Positions 1 to 7,602 of a stretch of DNA of 64,000 nt are shown in pieces. The notes beneath the pieces are model-generated. The model saw nothing but the letters and a program-made list of their open reading frames with translations, was not told the DNA's origin and did not search any database. Source of the DNA: an uncultured Lachnospiraceae bacterium (GTDB lineage Bacteria; Bacillota; Clostridia; Lachnospirales; Lachnospiraceae); contig CAJUMB010000002.1 in NCBI GenBank assembly GCA_910587105.1, forward strand, positions 66,858 to 130,857, given 5' to 3'. A program made the translations under genes and the position numbers. How positions within the stretch are numbered: position 1 is the first letter of the stretch; every line of letters begins with the position of its first letter.

Positions 1-1071
1 CATGTGGATGACCCGGAGAAGGTGAAGGAGTGTCTGGATAAAGCGTCCATGTCCAGCAGACAGCTGCTCTCCGTCATGAACGAGATTCTGGATATCAGCC
101 AGATCAAATCAGGAAGTTTTGACCTGAAAGCAGAGGCATTCTGCCTGTCTGACGTGATGGAGGAGGTGGTTTTGTCCATCCGGCCCCAGGTGGAAGAGAA
201 AAACCTGCATTTGGAAATGCATCCTATGCAGGTGGAACATGAGGATGTTCTGGGAGACAGAAAGCGGCTTCAGCAGATTTTTATGAATATTTTGGGAAAC
301 TCGGTGAAATTCACGCCCCCCGGAGGCAGACTGGAAATATCAGTGGTGGAGCACGAGTCCAGGGAACACGGCTGCTGTTCCTATGACTTTGTTTTCCGTG
401 ACAATGGCATTGGCATGGAGGAAGAATTCATCCCCCATATTTTCGAGCCGTTCAGCCGTGGAGAGGATGCGGCTGTCAGCCATATAGATGGTGTGGGGCT
501 GGGGATGTCTATTGCTCAGAATATTGCCCGTATGATGGGCGGTGCCATCCGTGTGGAAAGTTCTCCGGGGGCAGGCTCCCAGTTTACGGCTGCCATAATA
601 TTGAGACTGCAGAATCCGGCAGAACAATCCCAGGGAGAAGTGGATGTGGTTGAGGAGGAAGTTTCGGATACCTCTTTTCAGGGATGTAGAATTCTTCTTG
701 TGGAGGATAATGAGCTGAATCGGGAAATTGCCATGGAATTAATCGGAGAGATTGGGGCAATGGTAGAGTGTACCGTGGATGGCCGCAGGGGGCTGCAGCG
801 CTTTGCTGAGATGCCGGAGGGCTATTATGACCTGATATTGATGGATATTCAGATGCCTGTCATGAATGGCTTTGAGGCCACCCGTGCTATCCGCAAGCTG
901 CCCCGTGCAGATGCGGCTTCCATTCCTATTATAGCCCTGTCCGCCAATGTTTCCGGGGAGGATGTTGCGGCCAGCAGAGAGTGCGGAATGAACGGACATC
1001 TGGCCAAACCGCTGGATATTCCCCAGCTGATTGAGCGGATGGATTATTGGCTGCATAACCCGGCAGGCTGA
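1..1071 (+). CDS. Hybrid sensor histidine kinase, C-terminal fragment
   Basis: The reading frame is open from the first base, so the gene starts outside the window; the GTG at 4 is not its true start. What remains is the second helix of the dimerisation domain (LLSVMNEILDISQIKSG), a HATPase domain (N box ILGNSVKFTPPGG, G1 DNGIGM, G2 GVGLGMSIA) and one receiver domain (RILLVEDNELNREIA, phospho-acceptor in LILMDIQMPVMNG). The phosphorylated His and any sensor domain are upstream. It should relay phosphate from kinase core to its own receiver. Its layout and wording resemble the complete hybrid kinase at 48292-50886, which has two receivers, so the two are probably paralogues. The signal sensed cannot be told. 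A terminator follows directly. Confidence 0.93.
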   Translation, partial: HVDDPEKVKECLDKASMSSRQLLSVMNEILDISQIKSGSFDLKAEAFCLSDVMEEVVLSIRPQVEEKNLHLEMHPMQVEHEDVLGDRKRLQQIFMNILGNSVKFTPPGGRLEISVVEHESREHGCCSYDFVFRDNGIGMEEEFIPHIFEPFSRGEDAAVSHIDGVGLGMSIAQNIARMMGGAIRVESSPGAGSQFTAAIILRLQNPAEQSQGEVDVVEEEVSDTSFQGCRILLVEDNELNREIAMELIGEIGAMVECTVDGRRGLQRFAEMPEGYYDLILMDIQMPVMNGFEATRAIRKLPRADAASIPIIALSANVSGEDVAASRECGMNGHLAKPLDIPQLIERMDYWLHNPAG

Positions 1072-1083
1072 ACAGGCAGGAGA

Positions 1084-1122
1084 GGAGTACAGGCTGGCAT
1101 ATTTGTGCCTGTATTCCTTTTT
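1084..1122 (+). terminator. Intrinsic terminator after hybrid kinase
   Basis: An 11-bp stem (1084-1094 with 1107-1117, one G-U pair) closes a 12-nt loop and is followed by a short T-run (CTTTTTAT). It lies 12 bp after the kinase stop codon and separates it from the ribosomal protein promoter. Confidence 0.75.
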
Positions 1123-1186
1123 ATGAATAAATATTGCTGTTAAGCAGGGCCGGTGATGAATAAGTGACGGAAATATGCGAAAAACC

Positions 1187-1216
1187 TTGACTTTCATCCA
1201 TTTTGTATGCTATACT
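1187..1216 (+). promoter_or_regulatory. Sigma-A promoter for rpmG-secE-nusG
   Basis: TTGACT at 1187-1192 and TATACT at 1211-1216 are separated by 18 bp, and TGC just before the -10 gives an extended -10. About 90 nt of leader follow before rpmG. This is the only good promoter seen between the kinase terminator and rpmG. Confidence 0.8.
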
Positions 1217-1313
1217 TCAAAGGTGACGATAATCAGGTCTTTTTTTATGCTCAAAAATACCTGTTCCGGAGACGGTGCAGTGTGTTTGAGGAATTATACT
1301 GGAGGTGTAAGTT

Positions 1314-1463
1314 GTGCGTGTAAAAATTACATTAGCATGTACAGAGTGTAAGCAGCGTAATTACAATACGACCAAGGAAAAGAAAAACCATCCTGAGAGA
1401 ATGGAAACCAGAAAGTATTGTAAATTCTGCAGGAAACATACTCTGCACAAGGAAACTAAGTAA
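1314..1463 (+). CDS. rpmG: 50S ribosomal protein L33
   Basis: A 49-residue protein starting with GTG, 6 nt after a strong GGAGGTG site. It begins MRVKITLACTECKQRNY and has two CxxC pairs (CTEC near residue 9, CKFC near residue 36), the zinc-ribbon form of L33; paralogues without cysteines exist in other bacteria as zinc-independent versions. L33 sits near the E site of the large subunit. It is first in the rpmG-secE-nusG run, the usual Firmicutes order, with secE 23 bp downstream. Length and sequence are ordinary for the family. Confidence 0.96.
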   Translation: MRVKITLACTECKQRNYNTTKEKKNHPERMETRKYCKFCRKHTLHKETK

Positions 1464-1486
1464 TCAGCATTTGCGAGGGCAGAGTT

Positions 1487-1711
1487 ATGGCAGAAAAGGA
1501 GAAGAAGGGAAAAAGCGGCGCGAAAGAAAACGGCAGAGTGCTGGGCTGGTTTGACGGACTGAAGGCGGAATTCAGGAAGATAATCTGGCCGGACAGGCAG
1601 ACTCTGTTGAAACAGACAGTTGCCGTGGTGGCGATTACAGCAGTCCTGGGAGTTTTAATCAGTGTTTTTGATGCAGCGATCCTGGAAGGAATTAACCTTC
1701 TGGTGAAATAA
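1487..1711 (+). CDS. secE: Preprotein translocase subunit SecE
   Basis: A 74-residue single-span SecE. A charged, lysine-rich N-terminus is followed by the amphipathic segment FDGLKAEFRKIIWPDRQTL, the SecE signature ending in the conserved WP, and then one membrane helix (about residues 44-70). SecE clamps the SecY channel together with SecG. The gene lies between rpmG and nusG, the conserved context for secE, with 26 bp to nusG and presumably one transcript. The first ATG after the GAGGGCAG ribosome binding region is taken as start. Length is typical of short Gram-positive SecE. Confidence 0.96.
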   Translation: MAEKEKKGKSGAKENGRVLGWFDGLKAEFRKIIWPDRQTLLKQTVAVVAITAVLGVLISVFDAAILEGINLLVK

Positions 1712-1737
1712 GCGGCGAATGTGAAAAGGGTGAAAAT

Positions 1738-2262
1738 ATGTCAGAAACAGCTAAATGGTATGTGGCACATACCTATTCCGGCTATGAGAATAAAGTAAAA
1801 GCAAATATTGAAAAGACCATAGCCAACCGGCACCTGGAAGAGCAGATTCTGGAGGTGTGCGTTCCCCTGCAGGACGTGGTGGAGATGAAGAACGACATGC
1901 AGAAAGTTGTTCAGAAGAAGTTGTTTCCGGGCTATGTCCTGTTGTATATGATTATGAATGACGATACCTGGTACGTGGTGAGAAATACAAGGGGCGTGAC
2001 CGGATTTGTGGGGCCGGGGTCCAAGCCGGTTCCTCTGACAGAAGAAGAAATGAGATCCCTGGGCATTCAGATTGAGACAAGGGCTGTCGAGGTGGATTAC
2101 AAAGAGGGCGATCTGATTATGGTAATGGGAGGACCCTGGAAAGATACCAGCGGCGTTGTCCGCAGTGTGAATCCCCAGAAACAGTTAGTCACCATAGGTG
2201 TGGAACTGTTTGGCAGTGAGACACCTGTAGAGATCAGTTTTTCTGACGTACAAAAAATGTAG
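1738..2262 (+). CDS. nusG: Transcription elongation/antitermination factor NusG
   Basis: A 174-residue NusG. The N-terminal NGN domain (KWYVAHTYSGYENKVKANIE, then FPGYVLLYM and VRNTRGVTGFVG) binds RNA polymerase. The C-terminal KOW domain (KEGDLIMVMGGPWKDTSGVV, residues about 120-174) contacts ribosomal S10 or Rho. Length matches the family and no insertion is visible. It follows secE by 26 bp and precedes rplK by 58 bp, the usual order. No separate promoter is evident before rplK, so nusG and the L11/L1 genes may be co-transcribed. Confidence 0.97.
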   Translation: MSETAKWYVAHTYSGYENKVKANIEKTIANRHLEEQILEVCVPLQDVVEMKNDMQKVVQKKLFPGYVLLYMIMNDDTWYVVRNTRGVTGFVGPGSKPVPLTEEEMRSLGIQIETRAVEVDYKEGDLIMVMGGPWKDTSGVVRSVNPQKQLVTIGVELFGSETPVEISFSDVQKM

Positions 2263-2320
2263 ATGTTAAACAGTGGGAGGGAAGAACAGCTCCCGCCAAG
2301 ACCACAAGGAGGTGCCTAGA

Positions 2321-2746
2321 ATGGCAAAAAAGGTAGAAGGATATATTAAATTACAGATTCCTGCTGGCAAGGCAACGCCAGCACCGCCGGTTGGCCCGGC
2401 ACTGGGGCAGCACGGTGTGAATATTGTACAGTTTACGAAAGAGTTCAATGCAAAAACCGCAGATATGGGGGACGTGCTGATCCCCGTGGTGATTACAGTT
2501 TATGCGGATAGAAGCTTCAGCTTTATCACAAAGACTCCGCCAGCTGCCGTGTTGTTAAAAAAGGCCTGTAACATAAAGTCTGGTTCCGGTACTCCCAACA
2601 AAGTGAAGGTGGGGAGCGTGACAAAAGCCCAGATTCAGGAGATTGCCGAGACGAAGATGAAAGATTTGAATGCGGGTTCCCTGGAGGCTGCCATGAGCAT
2701 GATCATTGGAACAGCCAAGAGTATGGGAATAACAGTGGAGGAGTAA
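2321..2746 (+). CDS. rplK: 50S ribosomal protein L11
   Basis: A 141-residue L11 beginning MAKKVEGYIKLQIPAGKATP. The ATG at 2321 is chosen over an in-frame GTG at 2273 because an AGGAGGTG site lies 6 nt upstream and the length then equals the family norm. The N-terminal domain has the conserved proline-rich segment (PAPPVGPALGQHGVNI) and the C-terminal rRNA-binding domain is intact (SGTPNKVKVG, AKSMGI). L11 forms the GTPase-associated centre with 23S rRNA. rplA follows 4 bp later, so the two are coupled. Confidence 0.97.
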   Translation: MAKKVEGYIKLQIPAGKATPAPPVGPALGQHGVNIVQFTKEFNAKTADMGDVLIPVVITVYADRSFSFITKTPPAAVLLKKACNIKSGSGTPNKVKVGSVTKAQIQEIAETKMKDLNAGSLEAAMSMIIGTAKSMGITVEE

Positions 2747-2750
2747 GGTT

Positions 2751-3443
2751 ATGAAGAGAAGTAAAAAATATCAGGAAGCGGCAAAAGCTATTGAACGCAC
2801 CTCTTTATACGAGCCGGAAGAAGCTGTTAAATTGGTGAAGCAGGCAGCAACTGCAAAGTTTGATGAAACCATTGAGGCACATATCCGTACTGGCTGTGAC
2901 GGCCGTCATGCCGACCAGCAGATTCGTGGAGCCGTAGTTCTGCCTCATGGAACAGGTAAGAAAGTGCGTGTTCTGGTATTTGCCAAAGATGCAAAACTGG
3001 AGGAGGCACAGGCAGCAGGAGCTGATTATGTAGGCGGAGACGAATTGATTCCGAAGATTCAGAATGATGGCTGGCTGGATTTTGATGTGGTTGTGGCTAC
3101 ACCTGACATGATGGGTATTGTGGGCCGTCTGGGCCGTGTGCTGGGACCGAAAGGTTTGATGCCTAACCCCAAAGCAGGAACCGTGACCATGGATGTGGCA
3201 AAGGCTATTTCTGATATCAAAGCCGGTAAGATTGAGTACAGACTGGATAAGACCAATATTGTACATGTACCCATAGGAAAAGCTTCTTTTACAGAAGATC
3301 AGCTGAGGGAGAATTTCCAGACTCTGATGGAGGCTATTCTGAAGGCAAAACCAAGTGCAGTAAAAGGCCAGTATCTCAGAAGCATCTCCCTGGCACCCAC
3401 AATGGGACCTGGAGTGAAAGTGAATCCGGCAAAACTGGTTTAA
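2751..3443 (+). CDS. rplA: 50S ribosomal protein L1
   Basis: A 230-residue L1, standard length. Signature stretches are seen: FDETIEAHIRTGCDGRHADQ, RGAVVLPHGTGKKVRVLVFA, the linker region MGIVGRLGRVLGPKGLMPNP, and C-terminal GKIEYRLDKTNIVHVPIG. L1 forms the mobile stalk near the E site and in many bacteria represses its own mRNA. It is the last gene of the rplK-rplA pair; a new promoter and the L10 leader begin 18 bp after its stop codon. Confidence 0.97.
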   Translation: MKRSKKYQEAAKAIERTSLYEPEEAVKLVKQAATAKFDETIEAHIRTGCDGRHADQQIRGAVVLPHGTGKKVRVLVFAKDAKLEEAQAAGADYVGGDELIPKIQNDGWLDFDVVVATPDMMGIVGRLGRVLGPKGLMPNPKAGTVTMDVAKAISDIKAGKIEYRLDKTNIVHVPIGKASFTEDQLRENFQTLMEAILKAKPSAVKGQYLRSISLAPTMGPGVKVNPAKLV

Positions 3444-3461
3444 AAAAGGTCATAAGGCTTC

Positions 3462-3490
3462 TTGACAAAGCCATATGATTATGCTAGAGT
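3462..3490 (+). promoter_or_regulatory. Promoter for rplJ-rplL
   Basis: A perfect TTGACA at 3462-3467, 17-bp spacer and TAGAGT at 3485-3490 preceded by TGC (extended -10). It lies 18 bp after the rplA stop codon and would start transcription just before the L10 leader. Confidence 0.75.
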
Positions 3491-3504
3491 TATAAAATGA
3501 TTAT

Positions 3505-3690
3505 TATGTATCACGCCGAAGACAGTGGGTGCCGCAGGATATGAGGTCTGCCGCAGGCAGCGCATACCAAAAGGCATAAAGGTAAGACCGCCCGCCGAGG
3601 TGGGAACGGTATGTTTCTATATAGTTATGTAGACATCGTATGCCCTCTTACATCTTCGGAGTAAGAGGGCTTTATTACGTATTAGGAGAC
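3505..3690 (+). ncRNA. Ribosomal protein L10 leader
   Basis: This stretch between rplA and rplJ has the look of the L10 leader known from Firmicutes: the segment CGCCGAAGACAGTGGGTGCC near 3514, the CCGCCGAGG segment near 3592, and a perfect 10-bp hairpin (3642-3651 with 3661-3670) followed by TTTATTA. In the known family, L10/L12 protein binds the leader and favours the terminator, so rplJ-rplL is repressed by its own product. Boundaries are approximate. The family call rests on position and these motifs, not on a covariance-model search. Confidence 0.8.
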
Positions 3691-3748
3691 TTTCTTACAT
3701 GGACACGATAATCGAATGTTTGAAATAAAGAAGGAGGTGCGCTAGATC

Positions 3749-4285
3749 ATGGCAAAGGTTGAACTGAAGAGACCGATCGTGGAAGAAATTGCCAACAGCG
3801 TCAAGGACGCACAGTCTGTAATTCTGGTTAATTACAGCGGCCTTACGGTGGAACAGGACACGATACTGCGCAGACAATTGCGGGAGGCTGGTGTTCAGTA
3901 TAAAGTATATAAGAACACAATGATGAATTTCGCATTTAAGGGAACAGACTGTGAAAGCCTGACACCCCATCTGCACGGCACAAACGCCCTGGCTATTTCT
4001 GCGGACGATGCAACAGCTCCTGCCAGAATCTTGAGCAAATTTGCAAAAGAATATCCGGCTTTGGAATTGATTGCAGGTGTAGTAGAAGGAAATTATAATG
4101 ACCAGGCAGGCGTTCAGGCACTGGCCAGCATCCCGTCCAGGGACGAACTGCTGGGAAAATTGCTGGGAAGCATCCAGTCCCCAATTGCCAACTTCGCCCG
4201 TGTGCTTAATCAGCTGGCAGAGGCTGGCGGCGGTGAAGCAGCAATGGCAGCCAAAGGTTCCGGTGAAGAAGCGGTAGCAGAATAG
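3749..4285 (+). CDS. rplJ: 50S ribosomal protein L10
   Basis: A 178-residue L10. The N-terminal RNA-binding domain (MAKVELKRPIVEEIANSVKD, SVILVNYSGLTVEQ, LREAGVQYKVYKNTMM) is followed by a C-terminal helix that carries L7/L12 dimers. The C-terminus ends in an alanine/glycine/glutamate-rich tail. An AAGGAGGTG site lies about 10 nt before the ATG. L10 and L12 form the ribosomal stalk, and the complex is the expected ligand of the upstream leader. rplL follows after 41 bp with its own AGGAGG site. Confidence 0.97.
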   Translation: MAKVELKRPIVEEIANSVKDAQSVILVNYSGLTVEQDTILRRQLREAGVQYKVYKNTMMNFAFKGTDCESLTPHLHGTNALAISADDATAPARILSKFAKEYPALELIAGVVEGNYNDQAGVQALASIPSRDELLGKLLGSIQSPIANFARVLNQLAEAGGGEAAMAAKGSGEEAVAE

Positions 4286-4326
4286 AGAAAAGTTAATTTT
4301 AGAAATTATTTTAGGAGGAAATAAAA

Positions 4327-4707
4327 ATGGCAAAATTGACAACAGAAGAATTTATTGCAGCAATCAAAGAATTGACTGTATTGGAGCTGAATGATCTGGT
4401 AAAAGCCTGTGAAGAAGAATTCGGTGTATCTGCAGCAGCAGGAGTTGTTGTGGCAGCAGCAGACGGAGCAGGCGCTGGCGGACAGGCTGAAGAGAAAGAT
4501 GAATTTGACGTAGAACTGGCAGAAGTAGGCCCGAACAAAGTTAAAGTTATCAAGGTTGTTCGTGAAATCACTGGCTTAGGTCTGAAAGAAGCCAAAGAAA
4601 TGGTAGACGGCGCTCCGAAGGTAGTAAAAGAAGGCGCATCCAAGGCTGAAGCTGATGAGATCAAGGAAAAATTAGAGGCAGAAGGCGCAAAAGTAAACCT
4701 GAAATAA
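4327..4707 (+). CDS. rplL: 50S ribosomal protein L7/L12
   Basis: A 126-residue L7/L12. The N-terminal dimerisation helix (TTEEFIAAIKELTVLELNDL) leads into an alanine/glycine hinge (about residues 38-58). The globular factor-binding domain follows (VGPNKVKVIKVVREITGLGL, KEAKEMVDGAPK). It recruits elongation factors to the ribosome. A strong bidirectional terminator starts about 20 bp after the stop codon. The next gene is on the opposite strand, so the usual rplL-rpoB-rpoC continuity is broken here. Confidence 0.97.
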   Translation: MAKLTTEEFIAAIKELTVLELNDLVKACEEEFGVSAAAGVVVAAADGAGAGGQAEEKDEFDVELAEVGPNKVKVIKVVREITGLGLKEAKEMVDGAPKVVKEGASKAEADEIKEKLEAEGAKVNLK

Positions 4708-4724
4708 TGTGCTGTGAAAAGCTG

Positions 4725-4767
4725 AAAAAACCGCTGTACAGGTATTTTCCTGTCACAGCGGTTTTTT
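4725..4767. terminator. Strong, probably bidirectional terminator after rplL
   Basis: The stem ACCGCTGTACAGG / CCTGTCACAGCGGT (about 4730-4762, one bulge) is flanked by AAAAAA on the left and TTTTTT on the right, so it can end transcripts in both directions. It closes rplJ-rplL from the left. It may also catch read-through of the dlt-like cluster from the right. Confidence 0.85.
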
Positions 4768-4890
4768 ATCGTATAGGAAACTTCATCCCCTATACGATAA
4801 AAACCCTCCGGGGGATCGCACTGCGGCGGAGTGGAATATACCGTCCGTGACGGCCCGCCGCAGGCGGAGAATCCGGCAAAGCCAGATTCT
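4768..4890. repeat. Cluster of intergenic inverted repeats
   Basis: Between the rplL terminator and the MBOAT stop codon lie several dyads in a row: ATCGTATAGG / CCTATACGAT (4768-4798), CTGCGGCGG / CCGCCGCAG (4821-4829 with 4855-4863) enclosing a small CCGTC-GACGG hairpin, and AGAATCCGGC / GCCAGATTCT (4868-4890). No T-run follows them and no open frame is convincing. They may be remnants of palindromic repeat units or extra RNA 3'-end structures for the minus-strand transcript. No function can be assigned. Confidence 0.5.
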
Positions 4891-4913
4891 TTCTTATGTG
4901 CGCCGAGCATGTC

Positions 4914-6509
4914 TTAAAATTGCTGGTAAACGAAATCAGATGCCTGATAAGAGGCTCCATAAGCGCCGTAAATGAGCAGGAACAGGATGCCCCCTATGAT
5001 AACCAGCCACCGAAACAGAAGGTTTTGTCTGTCCAGAGCCTGGATGATATGCATTCCTTTTTCCTGCATAAGGCTGACTGTGAATATGACAATCAGCATA
5101 CACAGCACCAGGGTAATCTCCGGGATGGACAAGCCCAGCTGAAGCAGGCTTCCGTCTGTGAATATCCAGGGGTTGAATGTGGCGAACATACTTCGGATCA
5201 TCCAAAGTGCGGTCAAAAAGGAATCCGCACGGGAGAAGATACGGCCAATGCTGACGAGAAAGAATGTCCGGGCAATCTGAAAAAACTTCCAGCTGAAACA
5301 CTGGGCATTGATATGGAGCCGTTCTTCTATCCTCTTATAGACAGGTTCCAGGAGTATGCTGGAGGTGATGATGGTGCTGTTCCACAGACCGTAGGCCGCG
5401 TATTTCCAGCTTGAGCCATGCCAGATTCCCACCAGCATAAATGAAATAAAGGAGGCCAGGAATGTGGGGAGCATTTTCCCCATGTAACTGCCGAATATTT
5501 TTCTTGTACGTCTCCCCAGCTTTGCAAAGGACTGGGAGAGGGACAGGGGATAGAATACATAATCCCGCATCCAGGCCCCCAGTGTAATATGCCACCTGCG
5601 CCAGAATTCAGCGATGGAGCGGGCAAAATACGGCCGCTCAAAGTTTACCGCCATGTCGATGCCGAATATCTGTGCAATTCCCCGTATAATATCCATGCCG
5701 CCGGAAAAGTCAGCATACACCTGAAGTCCGTATGCCGCAGACCCGGCCAGTATCATAAACCCTTCATAATCAGCATAAGAATTGAAAATGGTATCTGCGG
5801 CAGTTCCCACATATTCGGCAAAAGTGAGTTTCTTGATCAGACCCCAGAGGGCCAGTTCCAGACCATGTTTACAGCGGACGGAATCGAACCTGTGCCCCTG
5901 GTATAACTGGGGTGCCAGATGGTGATACCGGCCGATAGGGCCCTGAATGATCTGTGGAAAGAAAGAGACGAACAGAGCGGTCTTAGCCAGATTCTTCTCA
6001 GCCGGGCTCTTTCCCCTGTATACATCAATCATGTATCCTGCCGCCTGAAGGGTGTAGAAAGAGATTCCCAGAGGCAGGGCCAGGTCAATCCGGGGAGCGG
6101 TGCCGGAGATGCCCAGCAGCCCCAGCAGGGAAAACGCCCCGCCGGATAAGAAGTTGAAATATTTCAAAAATACCAGAAAGCCCAGGCAGACAATCAGTCC
6201 AAGGGTCAGAACCAGCCGCTTTTTGTGCTGAAGGGTGTCCCGGTAAGCCTTTTTATCTGCCCGGGATAACTGGGGATTGTTTTCCAGGTATGCCTTCTGC
6301 CCCTGATTGATCCAGTCCAGCCGGATGGCGGTGACATGGATGCACAGGATGGTAAAAATCATAAAACATCCCGTTCCAATCCCGCCGTAAAAATAGAAGA
6401 CAGCGCTGGATACCAGCAGTACTGTCCAGCGCTGTCTCAATGGAAAGATAAAATACACAGCAGCTGTTACTGTCAGCAGAACGACAAAATCAATGGATAA
6501 AAGCGTCAT
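4914..6509 (-). CDS. MBOAT family O-acyltransferase, DltB/AlgI-like (MBOAT-B)
   Basis: A 531-residue polytopic membrane protein of the MBOAT family. It starts at ATG 6509, four bases after the ACP stop codon, rather than 25 codons upstream inside the ACP gene. Family motifs are clear: FWRRWHITLGAWMRDYVFYP with His near 307, and GIWHGSSWKYAAYG with the presumed catalytic His near 364. MBOATs of this type move an activated acyl or aminoacyl group across the membrane to a surface polymer. In DltB the donor is D-alanyl-DltC. Being last after an adenylation enzyme and ACP, it probably takes its donor from that ACP. The target is unknown; it could also be an AlgI-type acetyltransferase. Confidence 0.88.
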   Translation of the reverse strand: MTLLSIDFVVLLTVTAAVYFIFPLRQRWTVLLVSSAVFYFYGGIGTGCFMIFTILCIHVTAIRLDWINQGQKAYLENNPQLSRADKKAYRDTLQHKKRLVLTLGLIVCLGFLVFLKYFNFLSGGAFSLLGLLGISGTAPRIDLALPLGISFYTLQAAGYMIDVYRGKSPAEKNLAKTALFVSFFPQIIQGPIGRYHHLAPQLYQGHRFDSVRCKHGLELALWGLIKKLTFAEYVGTAADTIFNSYADYEGFMILAGSAAYGLQVYADFSGGMDIIRGIAQIFGIDMAVNFERPYFARSIAEFWRRWHITLGAWMRDYVFYPLSLSQSFAKLGRRTRKIFGSYMGKMLPTFLASFISFMLVGIWHGSSWKYAAYGLWNSTIITSSILLEPVYKRIEERLHINAQCFSWKFFQIARTFFLVSIGRIFSRADSFLTALWMIRSMFATFNPWIFTDGSLLQLGLSIPEITLVLCMLIVIFTVSLMQEKGMHIIQALDRQNLLFRWLVIIGGILFLLIYGAYGASYQASDFVYQQF

Positions 6510-6513
6510 ATGC

Positions 6514-6741
6514 TCAATCTTCCAAACGGGACACCAGAGCCTGGATGGCATCCACAGTATCAAAATTTTCCGGTTCCAGTTCATCTACCCCAATGGCAAT
6601 GGAAAACTGGGCATTCAGCTCCCCCACCAGGGAGACGATATCGAAAGAATCCAGAATCCCGTCTGAGACCAAAGCCTTTTCTTTTTCAAAGTCCACATCA
6701 GGGCGCAGTTCCTTTAAAATTTCCATCAGTTGTTCTCTCAT
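6514..6741 (-). CDS. Acyl/aminoacyl carrier protein (DltC-like)
   Basis: A 75-residue acidic four-helix carrier protein. The phosphopantetheine-attachment motif is DGILDSFDIV, with Ser near residue 32. ATG 6741 is preferred over a TTG two codons earlier because GAAAGGAA lies 9 nt upstream of the ATG. It sits between the adenylation/GNAT pair and MBOAT-B, overlapping neither, with 2-4 bp gaps. This equals the dltA-dltB-dltC logic: the carrier would be loaded by the 7603-9114 enzyme and unloaded by an MBOAT. It could serve either MBOAT of this strand. The DSF motif resembles DltC-type and other dedicated carriers rather than the DSLD/E of fatty-acid AcpP. Confidence 0.88.
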   Translation of the reverse strand: MREQLMEILKELRPDVDFEKEKALVSDGILDSFDIVSLVGELNAQFSIAIGVDELEPENFDTVDAIQALVSRLED

Positions 6742-6743
6742 AA

Positions 6744-7601
6744 TCAAATGTTCCTTTCAATAAAATACTGGTCACATACCATTCCCTCCGGCATGAACCC
6801 TTTTTTTGTGTACAGTGCAATAGCAGGGTGATTTTCCTTATCCACCCATAGTTTTATTACCTTGAGTTCAGACGAAATCCCCTTTCGAATCACCATATGG
6901 CACAGAGACTCTGCCAGTCCATGCCTGCGGTGCTTGGGCAGAACAGCCAGGTGCTGTAAAGTTCCCTGTTTACCCTGGATGTGCACGGCCGCTGCCCCGC
7001 ACGGCTGTCCGGAAGCGGTGTTTTCCACCCAGAACAGTTCTCCCCTTTCAGACAGGTCTTTCAGCTGTTCCAGGTCCGGCAATGGTGTGCTCCTTTCATC
7101 CAGAACTGCCTCCCACAGAGAATGGACCTGCGCATAGGGCGGAGGGTCTTTTCTGAGGCGGTATCCAGGGCAGAGGCTGCAGGGGAAATCTGAGGACTGC
7201 AGGCCGGCAAGGCGGATTCCCATACGCTGGTAGCATTTATATCTGCGGATGTTCCTTTGGGCAGTCATCTGGGCCAGAGGAGCCGGTTCCCTGCAGGGCC
7301 TGTTTTCCGAATATACCATGTCAAAAAATATTTTCCCATTTCCCCGGGTTCCCCCATAGAGAACTGAGAGGTCGGGGATTGGGGTTTCCTGTGCAAGATA
7401 GAAATAGAGATTTTGATAATCGGTTCTGTCACATAAGAGAAGGAGTGCCCCGCTGGGAGTGGAAAAGCGCAGCTTTCTCTTTTCGATTAATCTGGCGATT
7501 TCCTCTGGCATGAGAAAGCAGTTTGTGTAAAATCTTTTATGCTTTTTTTGAAAAGCACTGGTTTCCTGGCTGTATTGACGTATACTCTCAAATGTTTTCA
7601 T
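6744..7601 (-). CDS. GNAT-family acetyltransferase with unknown N-terminal domain
   Basis: A 285-residue cytosolic protein. The C-terminal third is a GNAT fold: the acetyl-CoA loop is LAVLPKHRRHGLAESLC and the late signature is LWVDKENHPAIALYTKKGF. The first 130 or so residues (FYTNCFLMPEEIARLIEKRK, then LRFSTPSGALLLLCDRTD) are not recognised and include a small cysteine motif (CSLCPGY). It lies 1 bp from the adenylation gene and 2 bp before the ACP, so it is tightly coupled to them. A GNAT is not part of classical dlt operons. It might N-acylate the carrier-bound amino acid or transfer an aminoacyl group. That role is inferred from context only. Confidence 0.8.
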   Translation of the reverse strand: MKTFESIRQYSQETSAFQKKHKRFYTNCFLMPEEIARLIEKRKLRFSTPSGALLLLCDRTDYQNLYFYLAQETPIPDLSVLYGGTRGNGKIFFDMVYSENRPCREPAPLAQMTAQRNIRRYKCYQRMGIRLAGLQSSDFPCSLCPGYRLRKDPPPYAQVHSLWEAVLDERSTPLPDLEQLKDLSERGELFWVENTASGQPCGAAAVHIQGKQGTLQHLAVLPKHRRHGLAESLCHMVIRKGISSELKVIKLWVDKENHPAIALYTKKGFMPEGMVCDQYFIERNI

Positions 7602-7602
7602 T

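Noticed and set aside
2273..2320. Longer rplK start at GTG 2273
   Set aside because: The extra 16 residues are not L11-like and the AGGAGGTG site belongs to ATG 2321.
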